Below are positions 5,889 through 16,077 of a stretch of DNA of 46,746 nucleotides, in pieces. The notes under the pieces were generated by a model. It searched no databases and was not told where the DNA came from. It saw only the letters and a program-made list of their open reading frames with translations. Made by a program: the position numbers and the translations under genes. The number at the start of each line of letters is the position of its first letter. Position 1 is the stretch's first letter. Location of the stretch: positions 1 to 46,746 of the forward strand of contig NZ_JARGYC010000038.1 in the NCBI RefSeq assembly GCF_029168335.1, in the 5' to 3' direction. Source of the stretch: Psychromarinibacter sediminicola. GTDB lineage: Bacteria > Pseudomonadota > Alphaproteobacteria > Rhodobacterales > Rhodobacteraceae.

Positions 5889-8630
5889 ATGCAGGCAAAC
5901 CAGATTTTCGAGGGCCAGGTCACGGGCCGGCGATCCAAGCGGCCGGACACGGACGCCACGCCGACCGGTGCCGAGACGCCGTTCGCGCGGTTCGTGGACA
6001 GCGGGCCCAGCACGGCGAAGGGCGATCGCGCTGAGGCGAGCGCCGGTGCCATCGGCGCGTCCGGCATGCGGCCGGGGCATCCGGACGTCGCGGGAGTCCG
6101 GAACGCACCGCGCCGCGTCGCCTTCGGGATCGAGGTGCCTCCCGAATCGAACGGCGGCGCTTCGGGCCATGCCACGTTTATGGAGCAGGTCGGAGAAGAC
6201 AGCGGCCCGGCAGGGCCAGGCGATCTACCGGACACCACGCAGCCGGCGGTCGACCAGCACACGGCGACGCCCGGTGCGGGCGCCGGACCGGTGCTCGCCG
6301 ATGCGCCAACGGGCGGCATCCCGCCGTCCATGCCCCTTTCGACACGGGACGATGCGGCGCAGACGGGGAGCGCGTACGCGCTTCGCGACGCCGCGACAAC
6401 GAAACCGGAGACCCCCGCCGCGGCGAACAGCCATGCGCCGGGGACCGTGCCCCTCGACCAGTGGAGTCCGGCTCGGGCTCCCTCAGGCCCGCTGGAGGCG
6501 CCGCCGCCGCGTGCCGCCGGCGCGGCAACACCAATTACCGCACAACCACCGGATCAGAGGAATGCGCCCGTGGCATTGCCCGGGACCACGCCTTCGGCGC
6601 CGGCAAGCGGTCCGGGCACCGACCTCGCGCGTTCCGCCGACGGGGATCAGGCAACGGGTTTGGCGGAGCTCTCCGCTACTCGGCCCGGATCCGCGGGCCA
6701 CCCGACGCGCCCGACCGACGGCTCGACCGCACGCGGTGAGGCCGGGCCGGTGCGCGACGGCGTCCCAAGGGCGACCGTCCCGGGGACGCTGACGGACCCG
6801 GGCGACCCGGCCGCCACGGCTGTCTCGCGGGATACGCATGGCCCGCGCGGATCTGCGGAGGATGCGGTCGCACCAAGGCGAGCCCGATTGCCTCAGCTCG
6901 ACTCCGCGACGTCTCTGGACCGACAGCCCTATGCGAGAACCGGCACGCTGCCCGCCACCACGGCCGAGGGCGTCCGGGACGCACCGCAGCAACCGGGGAA
7001 TCCGTCCTCCACACCGCAGTCCGGTCTGAGCGGTCCCCCATCCGCCACGACACCGCGACCGCCATCCGCCCCCGCTTCGGTTGGGGCCGGAGGCACACCG
7101 GCAGACTCTTCCCTCCCGTCGACGCCCCCGGCGGGACTGCCGTCGGACTCCGGCCCGGCCCGGGACGCCGCGCCGGATCGAGGGACCGCCGCACCGCTCC
7201 GGCCGACCCTATCGTCCCCGCAATCGGCCAATGCGGGCCAGGCCACGCATACCGCACGCGCGAAAACGGCGGGCGCCACGTTTATCCCCGACCCCAACAC
7301 TCCCGTGCGGCACGACCCGAAACCGGCCGACGCACCGGTCCGTGATGCCGATGCCCGCACGGTCTCGGCGGCCGCGCAACCGCGCGTGCCGCCCGCCACT
7401 GCGACGCCGTCCGGTCCCGCGACACCGGCAGACGTCCCGGATCCGAAGTCCGCGATACCGCCACCGACCGATCCGACGGTCGCGGCATCGCAGAACCGAT
7501 CCCCGCATCGCGTCGGCGCGCCGCAGGAGGGGCCGGGTCGCTCAGCGTCCCCAGGGGGTGCGCACCAGGGCGTGCCGCTCAACGGCACCGAGTTAACCGC
7601 GACCACCCGCCAGAAGGACGGAGCGGTTTCGCCGTCAAGGCACCGCGCTCCGTCCGGCTCCGGTTGGCCGCCGCCGGGCACCTCTGGCCCAGGTCAGAGC
7701 CCCGACTTGTCCGCTCCGGCCCAGAAGACCACGCGACCCGGCGGCGCGCCCGTCACCCGGGCCGGAGACCCCCTAACCGCTAGGAACCTCGCCACCGCGC
7801 AGGGGGAGGGCCGCCGGTCTGTATCCCAGGCCCAGGCCAGCGAACCGGCCCGGTCGCCGGCCCCCGCAACGGCGCCCGTCGCGCCGAAGGGGCCGAGCGT
7901 CGCCGAAGGGCCGCCGGTTGCCCGGACGCCACCGGACGCGCCTTTGCCCGCCGATCGGGCCGCCCGCCATGATCGCAGGCCCGACTCGCGCGAGAACGCA
8001 AGTCCCGCGCCGACCGCCCGGACAACGACGCCGGCCCCTCCGGCCGCGGCCGCGCAGGCGGTACCGATGGCGCCCCCGGCCCCGGTCTCGCCCGCGCCCA
8101 TGGGGCAATCCCGCGACATGGCGCCCGCCGGACAGACAGGCCAGGACTCCGACCGCGTCGCCGCCGAGGCCGCGCCCGCCGCCGCAGAGTCGCGCTCCGC
8201 CCCCGCGCCCCTGCGTCCGCCGGATCAGCCCATGCCGCACCGGATCGCACTGCAACTCGTCGAAGCCGCTCGGCAGATGGCCGACCGCCCCGTCGAGCTG
8301 ACGCTGGAGCCGGAGGAGCTTGGCCGTGTGCGCATGACGCTGACCACGGGAGACGGCGCCATGACGGTCGGCCTGACGACCGAACGCGCCGAGACCGCCG
8401 ACCTGCTGCGGCGCCACATCGAAACGCTGGCCCAGGAATTCCGGCAGCTCGGCTATCGAGACGTCACGTTCGAATTCGCGGGCGGCCGGGGCGGGAACGG
8501 TGCAACGCCGGAGCGGGACGCGCCGGGCCACAATGACGCCGCCGCGACCGAGTCCGAGACGCCAACCGAAGACGGCGCGGAAGCGCCGGCGCGCCTGCAC
8601 CTCTCCGACCGGATGGACCTGAGACTCTAG
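5889..8630 (+). CDS. fliK: Flagellar hook-length control protein FliK
   Basis: FliK is an exported molecular ruler that ends hook growth and switches the export gate to filament substrates. This protein is about 913 residues. Residues about 1-775 are low-complexity and very rich in Pro, Ala, Thr, Gly and Ser. The C-terminal Flg_hook domain (about 780-870) is clear: HRIALQLVEAARQMADRPVE, then LTLEPEELGRVRMTLTT and a LLRRHIETLAQEFRQLGY helix. The start at 5889 is supported by GGAAAG 5 nt upstream; the frame is open further up but that part overlaps flgJ. The protein is far longer than enterobacterial FliK (about 400), which may reflect an extended disordered ruler. flgD follows after 14 bp. Confidence 0.85.
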   Translation: MQANQIFEGQVTGRRSKRPDTDATPTGAETPFARFVDSGPSTAKGDRAEASAGAIGASGMRPGHPDVAGVRNAPRRVAFGIEVPPESNGGASGHATFMEQVGEDSGPAGPGDLPDTTQPAVDQHTATPGAGAGPVLADAPTGGIPPSMPLSTRDDAAQTGSAYALRDAATTKPETPAAANSHAPGTVPLDQWSPARAPSGPLEAPPPRAAGAATPITAQPPDQRNAPVALPGTTPSAPASGPGTDLARSADGDQATGLAELSATRPGSAGHPTRPTDGSTARGEAGPVRDGVPRATVPGTLTDPGDPAATAVSRDTHGPRGSAEDAVAPRRARLPQLDSATSLDRQPYARTGTLPATTAEGVRDAPQQPGNPSSTPQSGLSGPPSATTPRPPSAPASVGAGGTPADSSLPSTPPAGLPSDSGPARDAAPDRGTAAPLRPTLSSPQSANAGQATHTARAKTAGATFIPDPNTPVRHDPKPADAPVRDADARTVSAAAQPRVPPATATPSGPATPADVPDPKSAIPPPTDPTVAASQNRSPHRVGAPQEGPGRSASPGGAHQGVPLNGTELTATTRQKDGAVSPSRHRAPSGSGWPPPGTSGPGQSPDLSAPAQKTTRPGGAPVTRAGDPLTARNLATAQGEGRRSVSQAQASEPARSPAPATAPVAPKGPSVAEGPPVARTPPDAPLPADRAARHDRRPDSRENASPAPTARTTTPAPPAAAAQAVPMAPPAPVSPAPMGQSRDMAPAGQTGQDSDRVAAEAAPAAAESRSAPAPLRPPDQPMPHRIALQLVEAARQMADRPVELTLEPEELGRVRMTLTTGDGAMTVGLTTERAETADLLRRHIETLAQEFRQLGYRDVTFEFAGGRGGNGATPERDAPGHNDAAATESETPTEDGAEAPARLHLSDRMDLRL

Positions 8631-8644
8631 AAAGGACGACACGC

Positions 8645-9307
8645 ATGGACATCGCAACGACCAACCCGAACGCGGCAACGCCCCCCGCGGCAGCGCGGGC
8701 CGCGGACAGCGACAAGCCCGGAATCGCCTCGGATTTCGAGACCTTCCTGCGGATGCTCACGGTGCAGATGGAGAACCAGGATCCGCTGAACCCGGTGAAG
8801 GCAGAGGAGTTCGCCGTCCAGCTCGCCACCTTCGCCGGCGTCGAACAGACCGCCTATACCAACAAGCTTCTCGAGGAGATGCAGGCGCAGATCGGACTGA
8901 CCGGCATGTCGGACTATGCCGGCTGGATCGGCAAGGAGGCGCGCGCGCCCGTCGCCGCCCATTTCGACGGCACGCCCGTCCATGTCGCGTCAGATCCCGA
9001 TCCGACGGCCGAGGAAGCCTTCCTGGTGGTGCGCGACGCGAACGGGCTCGAAGTGCAGCGCACTGCCATCCCGACGCAGCCGGCCGATATCGCCTGGGAC
9101 GGCAGCACGGCCAGCGGCCTGCCCCTGCCGAACGGGCTTTACAGCTTTACCGTCGAGAACTGGAAAGACGACGGCCTGTCGAGCGAGACCAGGGCCGATG
9201 TCTATACCCGGATCACCGAGGCGCGCATCGAGAACGGGGTGCCCGCGCTCGTCACCGCGGGCGGGGTCGAGGTGCCGGCCGACTCGGTGACCGGGCTGCG
9301 CGAATAG
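8645..9307 (+). CDS. flgD: Flagellar hook capping protein FlgD
   Basis: FlgD caps the growing hook so that FlgE subunits can be added. The 220-residue protein has the conserved N-terminal FlgD segment (FETFLRMLTVQMENQDPLNP, then EFAVQLATFAGVEQ, residues about 34-74) and a C-terminal FLN-like/tudor beta domain containing the typical WDG and LPNGLYSF elements (residues about 145-170). AAAGGA precedes the start. It is co-directional with fliK and probably in the same operon. It converges on ubiB, whose stop is 55 bp away. Confidence 0.92.
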   Translation: MDIATTNPNAATPPAAARAADSDKPGIASDFETFLRMLTVQMENQDPLNPVKAEEFAVQLATFAGVEQTAYTNKLLEEMQAQIGLTGMSDYAGWIGKEARAPVAAHFDGTPVHVASDPDPTAEEAFLVVRDANGLEVQRTAIPTQPADIAWDGSTASGLPLPNGLYSFTVENWKDDGLSSETRADVYTRITEARIENGVPALVTAGGVEVPADSVTGLRE

Positions 9308-9362
9308 CCGCAGCGGCCCGGCGCGTCGCTGGTGGCCTTTAAAACGGCCTGTCCGGGCCTCC

Positions 9363-10892
9363 TCACAGAACGGAGGCCAGCCACATGCCCGCGGCCACGA
9401 GCCCGCCGCCAAGCCCCATGAACCCGAGGGCGGACCAGCCCCACCAGGCGCCCTTGCCGGCCGGTTTCTGGTTCTCCGCCATCAGCAGCGCCTCCGCCAC
9501 CTCCGGCAGGCGCGGGCCGAAGCGGGACACGACCCGCACCGTCTTGGTCAGGTCGGCGAGAAACGCGCGCGGGCCGATATGCGCCTTGATGTAATCCTCC
9601 ACGACCGGCTGGGCCGTGCGCCAGATGTTCATATGCGGGTCCAGCGAGCGCGCCACGCCCTCGACCACCACCATCGTCCGCTGCAAGAGGATCAGCTCGG
9701 TCCGCGTCTCCATCCCGAACCGTTCGGTCACCTCGAAGAGATGGTTCAGCAGCCGTCCCATGGACACGTGCGAGGCATCCAGATCGAAGATCGGCTCGCC
9801 CACCGACCGCAAGGCGCGGGCGAAGGCGTCGATGTCGCGGTCCTTGGGAACGTAGCCCGCCTCGAAATGCACCTCGGCCACGCGGCGATAGTCCTTGCGG
9901 ATGAACCCGTAGAGGATCTCGGCATAGACCCGGCGCGTGTATTCGTCGATCGTCCCCATTATGCCGAAATCCAGCGCGACGATGTCGCCGTTCTCGGCCA
10001 CCTTCAGGTTGCCCTGGTGCATGTCGCCGTGAAAGAACCCGTCGCGCAGCGCGTGGGCCAGGAACAGCTGCAGCACCCGCTCCGCCAGCCGCCGCCGGTC
10101 GTGCCCCGCCGCGTCGATGGCGGGAAGGTCGTGCAGCGGGATACCGTCCGCCCAGCCCAGCGCCATGGCCCGCCGGCCGGAGATCGACCATTCCACCTGC
10201 GGCACGCGAAAGCCGGGATCCGTGGAGGTGTTCGCCGCGAACTCGGCCGCCGCCGCCGTTTCCATCCTGAGGTCCAGCTCGCCCAGCACCACGCCCTCGA
10301 AATGCGCGATCACGTCGCGCGGCCGCAGCCGGCGTGAGGCCGGGGACAGTAGCTCGATCATGTCGGCGGCGAAGTAGAAGGCGTCGATGTCCTTGCGGAA
10401 CGCCTTCTCGATGCCGGGCCGCAACACCTTCACCGCGACGTCGCGCCCATCGCGGTGCAGGGTCGCGCGATGCACCTGCGCGATGGACGCCGCCGCGACC
10501 GGATCCGAGAATTCCGAGAAGACCTCCGAGACGGGCCGCTCCAGCTCCTGCGCGACGGTGCGCTTGGCCTCCTCCACCGGGAACGGCGCCAGCTTGTCCT
10601 GCAAGACCTGAAGCTGCTTCGCCAGCTCCTCGCCCACGACGTCGGGCCGGGTCGAGAGGATCTGGCCGAACTTGATATAGGCCGGGCCCAGGGCGGTCAG
10701 CGCCCGCGTCACCGGCGGCATCGTCGGGTCGCCCTTGTAACCCAGCCACTTGAACGGCCAGCCCAGCACCCGCGCGGCGGCGCGCAGCGCCGGCGGGGCG
10801 CTGAAGGCGTCCAGCACCGCCCGCATGGCGCCGGTCCGCTCCATCGTCGCGCCGGTGCGGACCAGCCGCCAGATGTTGTGCGGACCCCTCAA
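9363..10892 (-). CDS. ubiB: UbiB, ABC1/ADCK-type atypical kinase for ubiquinone biosynthesis
   Basis: UbiB is required for ubiquinone synthesis; it is now viewed as an ATPase/kinase-like accessory protein that helps extract lipid precursors, not as the hydroxylase in older annotations. The 509-residue protein has the family-specific KxGQ motif ([11 protein letters not shown], Lys74), an Ala-rich loop replacing the Gly-rich loop ([11 protein letters not shown]), the catalytic region [14 protein letters not shown] and a DFG motif (ALDFGIMG). A C-terminal hydrophobic stretch (about 485-509) is the expected membrane anchor. Its ATG overlaps the ubiE stop by 4 nt (ATGA), so the two are translationally coupled. 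Confidence 0.93.
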   Translation of the reverse strand: MRGPHNIWRLVRTGATMERTGAMRAVLDAFSAPPALRAAARVLGWPFKWLGYKGDPTMPPVTRALTALGPAYIKFGQILSTRPDVVGEELAKQLQVLQDKLAPFPVEEAKRTVAQELERPVSEVFSEFSDPVAAASIAQVHRATLHRDGRDVAVKVLRPGIEKAFRKDIDAFYFAADMIELLSPASRRLRPRDVIAHFEGVVLGELDLRMETAAAAEFAANTSTDPGFRVPQVEWSISGRRAMALGWADGIPLHDLPAIDAAGHDRRRLAERVLQLFLAHALRDGFFHGDMHQGNLKVAENGDIVALDFGIMGTIDEYTRRVYAEILYGFIRKDYRRVAEVHFEAGYVPKDRDIDAFARALRSVGEPIFDLDASHVSMGRLLNHLFEVTERFGMETRTELILLQRTMVVVEGVARSLDPHMNIWRTAQPVVEDYIKAHIGPRAFLADLTKTVRVVSRFGPRLPEVAEALLMAENQKPAGKGAWWGWSALGFMGLGGGLVAAGMWLASVL

Positions 10893-11632
10893 AGCTTCCA
10901 GCCGGAATGCAGCGCGGCGACGCCCATGCTCAGGTTGCGGTACTTCACCTGGTCGAACCCGGCGGCGCGGATCATGCCGGCGAAGGTCTCCTGATCCGGG
11001 AACCGGCGGATCGACTCGACGAGATACTGATAGCTGTCGCGGTCGTTCGCGATCGCCTGGCCCATCCGCGGGATCACGTTGAACGAATACAGGTCATAGA
11101 GCCTCTGCAGCCCCGGATTGGGCAATTGCGAGAACTCCAGCACCATCAGCCGGCCGCCCGGCCGCAGCACCCGGAACGCTTCGGCCAGGGCGTCCTCGGG
11201 GCGCGTCACGTTCCGGATCCCGAAGCTGATCGTGTAGACGTCGAAGCTGGACGTCTCGAAGGGCAGCGCCATGGCGTCGCCGACGACCCAGTCCAGCCGG
11301 TCGCCGATCTCCCGCGCCCCGGCGCGCTGCCGGCCGGCCTCCAGCATCCCCTCGGTCATGTCGCAGACCACGGCCGACGCCTCCGGCGCGCGCTGCAGGA
11401 ACCGGAACGCGATGTCCCCGGTGCCCCCCGCCACGTCCAGCAGCCGCTGGCCGTTCCGCGGGGCCAGCCAGTCCATCATCGCATCCTTCCACAGCCGGTG
11501 GACGCCGCCCGACATTACGTCGTTCATCAGGTCATAGCGCGAGGCCACCGAGGTGAAGACGCCATGCACGCGGCCGGCCTTTTCCTCCTCGGGGATCGTC
11601 TGGTTGCCGAAATGCGTGGTCTTTTCCGTCAT
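10889..11632 (-). CDS. ubiE: Demethylmenaquinol/2-methoxy-6-polyprenyl-benzoquinol methyltransferase UbiE
   Basis: A SAM-dependent C-methyltransferase in ubiquinone (and, where present, menaquinone) biosynthesis. The 247-residue protein shows the SAM-binding motif [13 protein letters not shown] (about residues 64-76), [10 protein letters not shown], and the UbiE signature [20 protein letters not shown] followed by [14 protein letters not shown]. The start at 11632 gives the usual family length; the frame is open far upstream, but that part overlaps mutM. First gene of the ubiE-ubiB operon and divergent from mutM (157 bp between starts). Confidence 0.95.
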   Translation of the reverse strand: MTEKTTHFGNQTIPEEEKAGRVHGVFTSVASRYDLMNDVMSGGVHRLWKDAMMDWLAPRNGQRLLDVAGGTGDIAFRFLQRAPEASAVVCDMTEGMLEAGRQRAGAREIGDRLDWVVGDAMALPFETSSFDVYTISFGIRNVTRPEDALAEAFRVLRPGGRLMVLEFSQLPNPGLQRLYDLYSFNVIPRMGQAIANDRDSYQYLVESIRRFPDQETFAGMIRAAGFDQVKYRNLSMGVAALHSGWKL

Positions 11633-11789
11633 GGCGCTCGCCCGCTCTGTTCCCCCGTCCCGATATAGCGTCCGGCGCCCGGTGACAAACGCAGATGGCG
11701 ACGCATGTACCTTATGCGCGGGCATTTCCGGTCTGGCGGCAGGGCGCGCGGTCTGGAATACCTGTCGCACCCGCAACCGGAAGCCCCGA

Positions 11790-12641
11790 ATGCCCGAACT
11801 GCCCGAAGTCGAGACGGTCCGCCGCGGCCTCGTCCCCGCGATGGAAGGCGCGACGATCACCGCGGCCGAGGTGCGGCGGCCCGACCTGCGCTGGCCGCTG
11901 CCGGAACGGATGGCCGAGCGGCTAACCGGCCAGCGCGTGACGCGGCTGGGCCGGCGGTCGAAATACCTGCTGGCGGACCTGGCCTCGGGCGAGACGCTGA
12001 TCGTGCATCTGGGCATGTCCGGCCGCATCCTGATCTCGGGCGCGATGCCGGGCGCCTTCCACCACTCCCACGCGGCGCGGGACAAGCACGACCACGTGGT
12101 GCTGGAGATGTCCTCGGGCGCGCGCATCACCTTCAACGACGCCCGCCGCTTCGGCGCGATGGACCTCTGGCCGACCGAGGCGATCGAGACCCACTGGCTG
12201 CTCAGCAGTCTCGGGCCGGAGCCGCTGGGCAATGCGTTCAACGAGGACTACCTGGCGGCGCGGCTCAAGGGGCGGATGACGCCGGTGAAATCGGCGCTTC
12301 TCGATCAGCGAGTCGTCGCGGGGCTGGGGAACATTTACGTTTGCGAGGCGCTTTTTCGGGCACAGGTGTCGCCGCGTCGCAAGGCGGGCAACATCGCGGA
12401 AAAACGGCTGCGGGCGCTCGTCCCGGTGATCCGCGACGTGCTGACCGACGCCATCGCCGCCGGCGGCTCCAGCCTGCGCGACTACCGCCAAACCAGCGGA
12501 GAGCTTGGATATTTCCAGCACACCTTCCGCGTCTACGGCCGCGAGGGCGCCCCCTGCCCCACCCCCGGATGCCCCGGAACCATCGCCCGAATCGTGCAGT
12601 CCGGGCGGTCCACCTTCTTTTGTCCGAAATGCCAAAGATGA
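11790..12641 (+). CDS. mutM: Formamidopyrimidine-DNA glycosylase (Fpg/MutM)
   Basis: Removes 8-oxoguanine and ring-opened purines from DNA and cleaves the abasic site. The start is fixed by the family's invariant N-terminus MPELPEVE: Pro2 is the Schiff-base nucleophile after Met removal and Glu3 the acid. The 283-residue protein contains [17 protein letters not shown] and ends in the zinc finger with Cys256, Cys261, Cys278 and Cys281 (CPTPGC...CPKC). Divergent from ubiE and followed by an enoyl-CoA hydratase after 63 bp, a familiar arrangement in this lineage. Confidence 0.96.
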   Translation: MPELPEVETVRRGLVPAMEGATITAAEVRRPDLRWPLPERMAERLTGQRVTRLGRRSKYLLADLASGETLIVHLGMSGRILISGAMPGAFHHSHAARDKHDHVVLEMSSGARITFNDARRFGAMDLWPTEAIETHWLLSSLGPEPLGNAFNEDYLAARLKGRMTPVKSALLDQRVVAGLGNIYVCEALFRAQVSPRRKAGNIAEKRLRALVPVIRDVLTDAIAAGGSSLRDYRQTSGELGYFQHTFRVYGREGAPCPTPGCPGTIARIVQSGRSTFFCPKCQR

Positions 12642-12704
12642 CTTGATCCGCCCCGCTTCGCTGTTATGGAGTCGTCCGGACGGGGAACAGCCAAGGGCAC
12701 GCAC

Positions 12705-13481
12705 ATGGCCTTCAAGACGATTGTCGTCGAGATCGAGGACCACGTCTCTCTCATCAAACTGAACCGCCCGGACGCCCTGAACGCTCTGAATTCCGAGCTC
12801 CTGGGGGAACTGGCGACGGCGCTGCGCGAGGCGCAGGCGAACGAGAAGGTGCGGGTGATCGTCGTCACCGGCTCCGAGAAGGCCTTCGCCGCCGGGGCCG
12901 ACATCGGCGAGATGTCCGAGAAGGACTTCGTCGACGTGTTCCTGGAGGACCTGTTCGCCGAGGACACGACCGCCATCCAGCGCTGCCGCAAGCCGATCAT
13001 CGCCGCCGTCGCGGGCTATGCGCTGGGCGGCGGCTGCGAGCTGGCGATGATGTGCGACTTCATCATCGCGGGCGACAACGCCAAGTTCGGCCAGCCCGAG
13101 ATCAACCTTGGGGTGATCGCGGGCATCGGCGGCACACAGCGTCTGACCCGGTTCATCGGCAAGTCCAAGTCGATGGACATGCACCTGACCGGCCGCTTCA
13201 TGGATGCCGCCGAGGCGGAACGCTCGGGTCTCGTCAGCCGCGTCGTCCCGGCCAAGAAGCTGATGGAAGAGACCATGGCCGCCGCCCAGAAGATCGCCGA
13301 GAAATCGGCGCTGACGACGCGGGCGGTGAAGGAGGCGGTGAACCGCGCCTACGAGACGCCGATGTCCGAGGGGCTGCTGTTCGAACGGCGGCTGTTCCAC
13401 TCGCTCTTCGCCACCGAGGACCAGAAGGAGGGCATGTCCGCCTTCCTCGACAAGCGCGAGCCGCAGTTCCGCGACAAGTAG
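12705..13481 (+). CDS. Enoyl-CoA hydratase
   Basis: A 258-residue crotonase-fold protein that should hydrate trans-2-enoyl-CoA to 3-hydroxyacyl-CoA in fatty-acid or aromatic catabolism. The oxyanion-hole segments [11 protein letters not shown] (about 60-70) and [13 protein letters not shown] (about 106-118) are present. Both catalytic glutamates of true hydratases are in place: Glu112 in GGGCEL and Glu132 in [10 protein letters not shown], followed by the family motif GGTQRLTRF. An in-frame ATG at 12666 is possible, but 12705 gives the normal family length. Which chain length it prefers cannot be told. Confidence 0.92.
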   Translation: MAFKTIVVEIEDHVSLIKLNRPDALNALNSELLGELATALREAQANEKVRVIVVTGSEKAFAAGADIGEMSEKDFVDVFLEDLFAEDTTAIQRCRKPIIAAVAGYALGGGCELAMMCDFIIAGDNAKFGQPEINLGVIAGIGGTQRLTRFIGKSKSMDMHLTGRFMDAAEAERSGLVSRVVPAKKLMEETMAAAQKIAEKSALTTRAVKEAVNRAYETPMSEGLLFERRLFHSLFATEDQKEGMSAFLDKREPQFRDK

Positions 13482-13502
13482 CCGCCGCGCGACGCGCCGT
13501 GC

Positions 13503-13526
13503 GCAAGGGTCTTCGAAGGCCCTTGC
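13503..13526 (+). terminator. Hairpin after enoyl-CoA hydratase gene
   Basis: GCAAGGG (13503-13509) and CCCTTGC (13520-13526), with the palindrome CTTCGAAG near the tip, 21 bp after the stop codon. The stem is well placed for a terminator, but only CCCATG follows, with no T-run. Confidence 0.45.
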
Positions 13527-13570
13527 CCCATGCGGCTTTCCGCGCCCGGGACAGGCGCCGCGATTCCGGC

Positions 13571-13599
13571 TTCACAAGCGCGCCGTTCTGCCCTATACG
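13571..13599 (+). promoter_or_regulatory. Candidate sigma-70 promoter for rpsT
   Basis: TTCACA (13571-13576), a 17-bp spacer, and TATACG (13594-13599). Transcription would start near 13606, leaving a leader of about 108 nt before rpsT, long enough for S20 autoregulation as known in other bacteria. The position between the enoyl-CoA hydratase hairpin and rpsT supports it. Confidence 0.45.
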
Positions 13600-13713
13600 C
13601 ACCGCTCGTTACATGCGCGTGAGGCCCGCCAGGCCGGAACAGCCGGTTGTCCCAAACCCGGCCGGGCTCCTTGCGCTATTCGTTTGCAATGAACCCGGAG
13701 AAGGGAAAGACAC

Positions 13714-13977
13714 ATGGCGAATTCGCCCCAGGCCAAGAAGCGCGCCCGCCAGAACGAGCGCCGTTACACCATCAACAAGGCCCGCCGGTCGCGTATCCGC
13801 ACCTACCTGCGCAAGGTCGAGGAGGCCATCGCCTCCGGCAACCAGGACGCCGCCGCCTCTGCGCTGCGCGACGCCCAGCCCGAGCTGATGCGCGGCGTCA
13901 CCAAGGGGGTGCTCCACAAGAACACGGTCGCCCGCAAGTTGTCGCGCCTGAACGCCCGCGTGAAGGCGCTCGGCTGA
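13714..13977 (+). CDS. rpsT: 30S ribosomal protein S20
   Basis: An 87-residue, strongly basic primary 16S rRNA-binding protein. The sequence begins [17 protein letters not shown] and contains [14 protein letters not shown] and [16 protein letters not shown], all typical of bacterial S20. A strong ribosome-binding site, GGAGAAGGG, precedes the ATG. It is followed by a strong intrinsic terminator and stands as its own transcription unit just upstream of dnaA, a common arrangement in alphaproteobacteria. Confidence 0.98.
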   Translation: MANSPQAKKRARQNERRYTINKARRSRIRTYLRKVEEAIASGNQDAAASALRDAQPELMRGVTKGVLHKNTVARKLSRLNARVKALG

Positions 13978-14007
13978 TCCGAGCCGCGACTCATCGACAA
14001 ATCGAAC

Positions 14008-14034
14008 AAAGGCCCGCGACGCCCGCGGGCCTTT
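14008..14034 (+). terminator. Rho-independent terminator of rpsT
   Basis: Perfect 11-bp stem AAAGGCCCGCG / CGCGGGCCTTT with loop ACGCC, 30 bp after the rpsT stop. The 3' arm ends in TTT followed by GT. This is the clearest intrinsic terminator in the window. Confidence 0.88.
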
Positions 14035-14630
14035 GTCGTATCCGACTGTGGTTTTTTGGTATCGCCGGACGCCAGTGCTTCAATGGCTTACCGGAATCCG
14101 CCCAAGAAAGCTCTGCGTCGACGCCGGGGACACATTGCGCCCGCCGCGGACAGCTTGCTAGCTTTCCCGGGCGATTCACGTTGCACTGGGGGGACATGAA
14201 GTCGAGACGGAACCCGGCAGCCGCACCAGAACGGTAACGGTTGCCACAGCAGGTGTCGGGCGAACACCGCGCCGGGTTTCGGACGGGACGGACCAAGGGG
14301 GCGCTGCCGAATGCCCCGGGACCGGCCCCGTCGGATCGGAGGACGCGAACCGCGCGTCTCCGTCGGCTGAAATGTCCAATATGGTTTGGCGCCTGGTGAA
14401 AGGCCGACTCGACGGGATGCTGCCATCCTGTCGATTCGGATCTTTTTCCCATGCGCCAGCGGACGGGGAATTCCGGCGCGGTGCGCGCGGCCATGGCCGT
14501 ACGCGGCCGTCAGACGCCGGCCCGGTGCGGCATGACTTGCAAGATCGAACGGGCGTCTCCGCCGGGACGTGCCGGGCCCGGGGAAGCAATCCCGGGTTTC
14601 AAAGTGTCAGAGGTGCGGGTCAACAAGAAG
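14035..14630 (+). other. Long non-coding region upstream of dnaA
   Basis: About 600 bp without a credible gene. I find no good matches to the DnaA box (TTATCCACA or its complement) and no AT-rich unwinding region, so an origin here is not supported. A dyad of two CCCGGG blocks (14577-14582 and 14591-14596) can form a hairpin 35 nt before the dnaA start. The region most likely holds the dnaA promoter(s) and a long leader, but no promoter stands out. Open frames here have non-native composition and overlap dnaA out of frame. Confidence 0.5.
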
Positions 14631-16013
14631 ATGAACGAAGAGCTTTGGGGGAAGATCAAGAATGAACTTGCAGATGTCGTGGGCAGTGATCACTACCGGA
14701 ACTGGATCGAACCGCTGCGGTTCGCCGGGCTGAACGAGGGCACGGCCACCTTTCACGTTCCGACCAATTTCATCGGCGACTGGGTGTCGCGGAACTATTC
14801 CGACCTGATCCTGGGACGGCTGAAGGCGGCGGGCGTGCCGGTCACGCGGCTGAACTTCACGCTGCCGCAGCACCGCACCCAGCCGCGCCCGTCCGCGGCG
14901 CAGCCCATGGCCGCCGCACCGCGCCCCGCGCCGCGCCAGGCCCAGGCCGCCGGCGGCGGCGGCGACGACGGGCTGCCCGGCGCACCGCTCGACCCGCGCT
15001 TCACCTTCGACCGGTTCGTCGTCGGCAAGCCGAACGAGCTGGCCCATGCCGCCGCCAAGCGCGTGGCCGAGGGCGCCGAGGTCACCTTCAACCCGCTGTT
15101 CCTGTATGGCGGCGTCGGCCTGGGCAAGACCCACCTGATGCACGCCATCGCGCACGAGCTGACCAACCGCCGCGACGGGCTGCGCGTCGTCTATCTCTCG
15201 GCGGAGCAGTTCATGTACCGTTTCGTCCAGGCGCTGCGCGACAAGCAGATGATGGACTTCAAACAGCTGTTCCGCTCGGTCGACGTGCTGATGGTGGACG
15301 ACGTGCAGTTCATCGCCGGCAAGGACAGCACGCAAGAGGAGTTCTTCCACACGTTCAACGCGCTCGTGGACCAGAACAAGCAGATCGTCATCTCGGCAGA
15401 CCGCGCCCCGAACGAGATCAAGCAGATGGAGACGCGCATCTCCAGCCGGCTGCAATGCGGCCTGGTGGTGGACCTCCACCCCACCGATTACGAGCTGCGG
15501 CTCGGCATCCTGCAGCAGAAGGTCGAGAACCAGCGACAGCAATATCCCGACCTGGTGATCGCCGACGGCGTGCTGGAGTTTCTCGCGCATCGCATCTCGA
15601 ACAACGTCCGCGTGCTGGAGGGGGCGCTGATGCGGCTGTTCGCCTTCGCCACGCTGGTCGGGCGCGAGATCAACCTGGAGCTGACCCAGGAATGCCTGTC
15701 GGACATCCTGCGCGCCTCGGACCGGAAGATCTCGATCGAGGAAATCCAGCGCCGCGTGTCCGAGCATTACAACATCCGCCTCAGCGACATGATCGGCCCG
15801 CGCCGCCTGCGCGCCCTGGCCCGGCCGCGTCAGGTGGCGATGTACCTGTCGAAACAGCTGACCTCGCGCTCGCTGCCCGAGATCGGGCGCCGCTTCGGCA
15901 ACCGCGACCACACCACGATCCTGCACGGCGTGAAGAAGATCGAGGAGCTGATGGCGCAGGACAGCCAGCTGGCCGACGACATCGAGCTGCTGCGCCGCTC
16001 GCTGGAGGCCTGA
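14631..16013 (+). CDS. dnaA: Chromosomal replication initiator protein DnaA
   Basis: Binds DnaA boxes and opens the replication origin; AAA+ ATPase. The 460-residue protein has domain I (NELADVVGSDHYRNWIEPLR), a Pro/Ala/Gln-rich linker (about 80-118), Walker A YGGVGLGKTH (about 159-168), Walker B LMVDDVQFIAGK, and the C-terminal DNA-binding signature SLPEIGRRFGNRDHTTILHG. The start at 14631 (MNEELWG) matches the usual N-terminus; a GTG at 14613 in frame is an alternative, and neither has a strong ribosome-binding site. Gene order dnaA, dnaN, recF is conserved; dnaN begins 118 bp later, after a long hairpin. Confidence 0.97.
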   Translation: MNEELWGKIKNELADVVGSDHYRNWIEPLRFAGLNEGTATFHVPTNFIGDWVSRNYSDLILGRLKAAGVPVTRLNFTLPQHRTQPRPSAAQPMAAAPRPAPRQAQAAGGGGDDGLPGAPLDPRFTFDRFVVGKPNELAHAAAKRVAEGAEVTFNPLFLYGGVGLGKTHLMHAIAHELTNRRDGLRVVYLSAEQFMYRFVQALRDKQMMDFKQLFRSVDVLMVDDVQFIAGKDSTQEEFFHTFNALVDQNKQIVISADRAPNEIKQMETRISSRLQCGLVVDLHPTDYELRLGILQQKVENQRQQYPDLVIADGVLEFLAHRISNNVRVLEGALMRLFAFATLVGREINLELTQECLSDILRASDRKISIEEIQRRVSEHYNIRLSDMIGPRRLRALARPRQVAMYLSKQLTSRSLPEIGRRFGNRDHTTILHGVKKIEELMAQDSQLADDIELLRRSLEA

Positions 16014-16077
16014 ATCGCGGCGGAACGGGGCCTTGACGCTGGTTTGAAAGCGACTCACTGTCCGAAAAAGCACTTGA

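Noticed and set aside
14035-14630. Replication origin next to dnaA
   Set aside because: No DnaA-box cluster, no AT-rich segment; in this lineage the origin is commonly away from dnaA.
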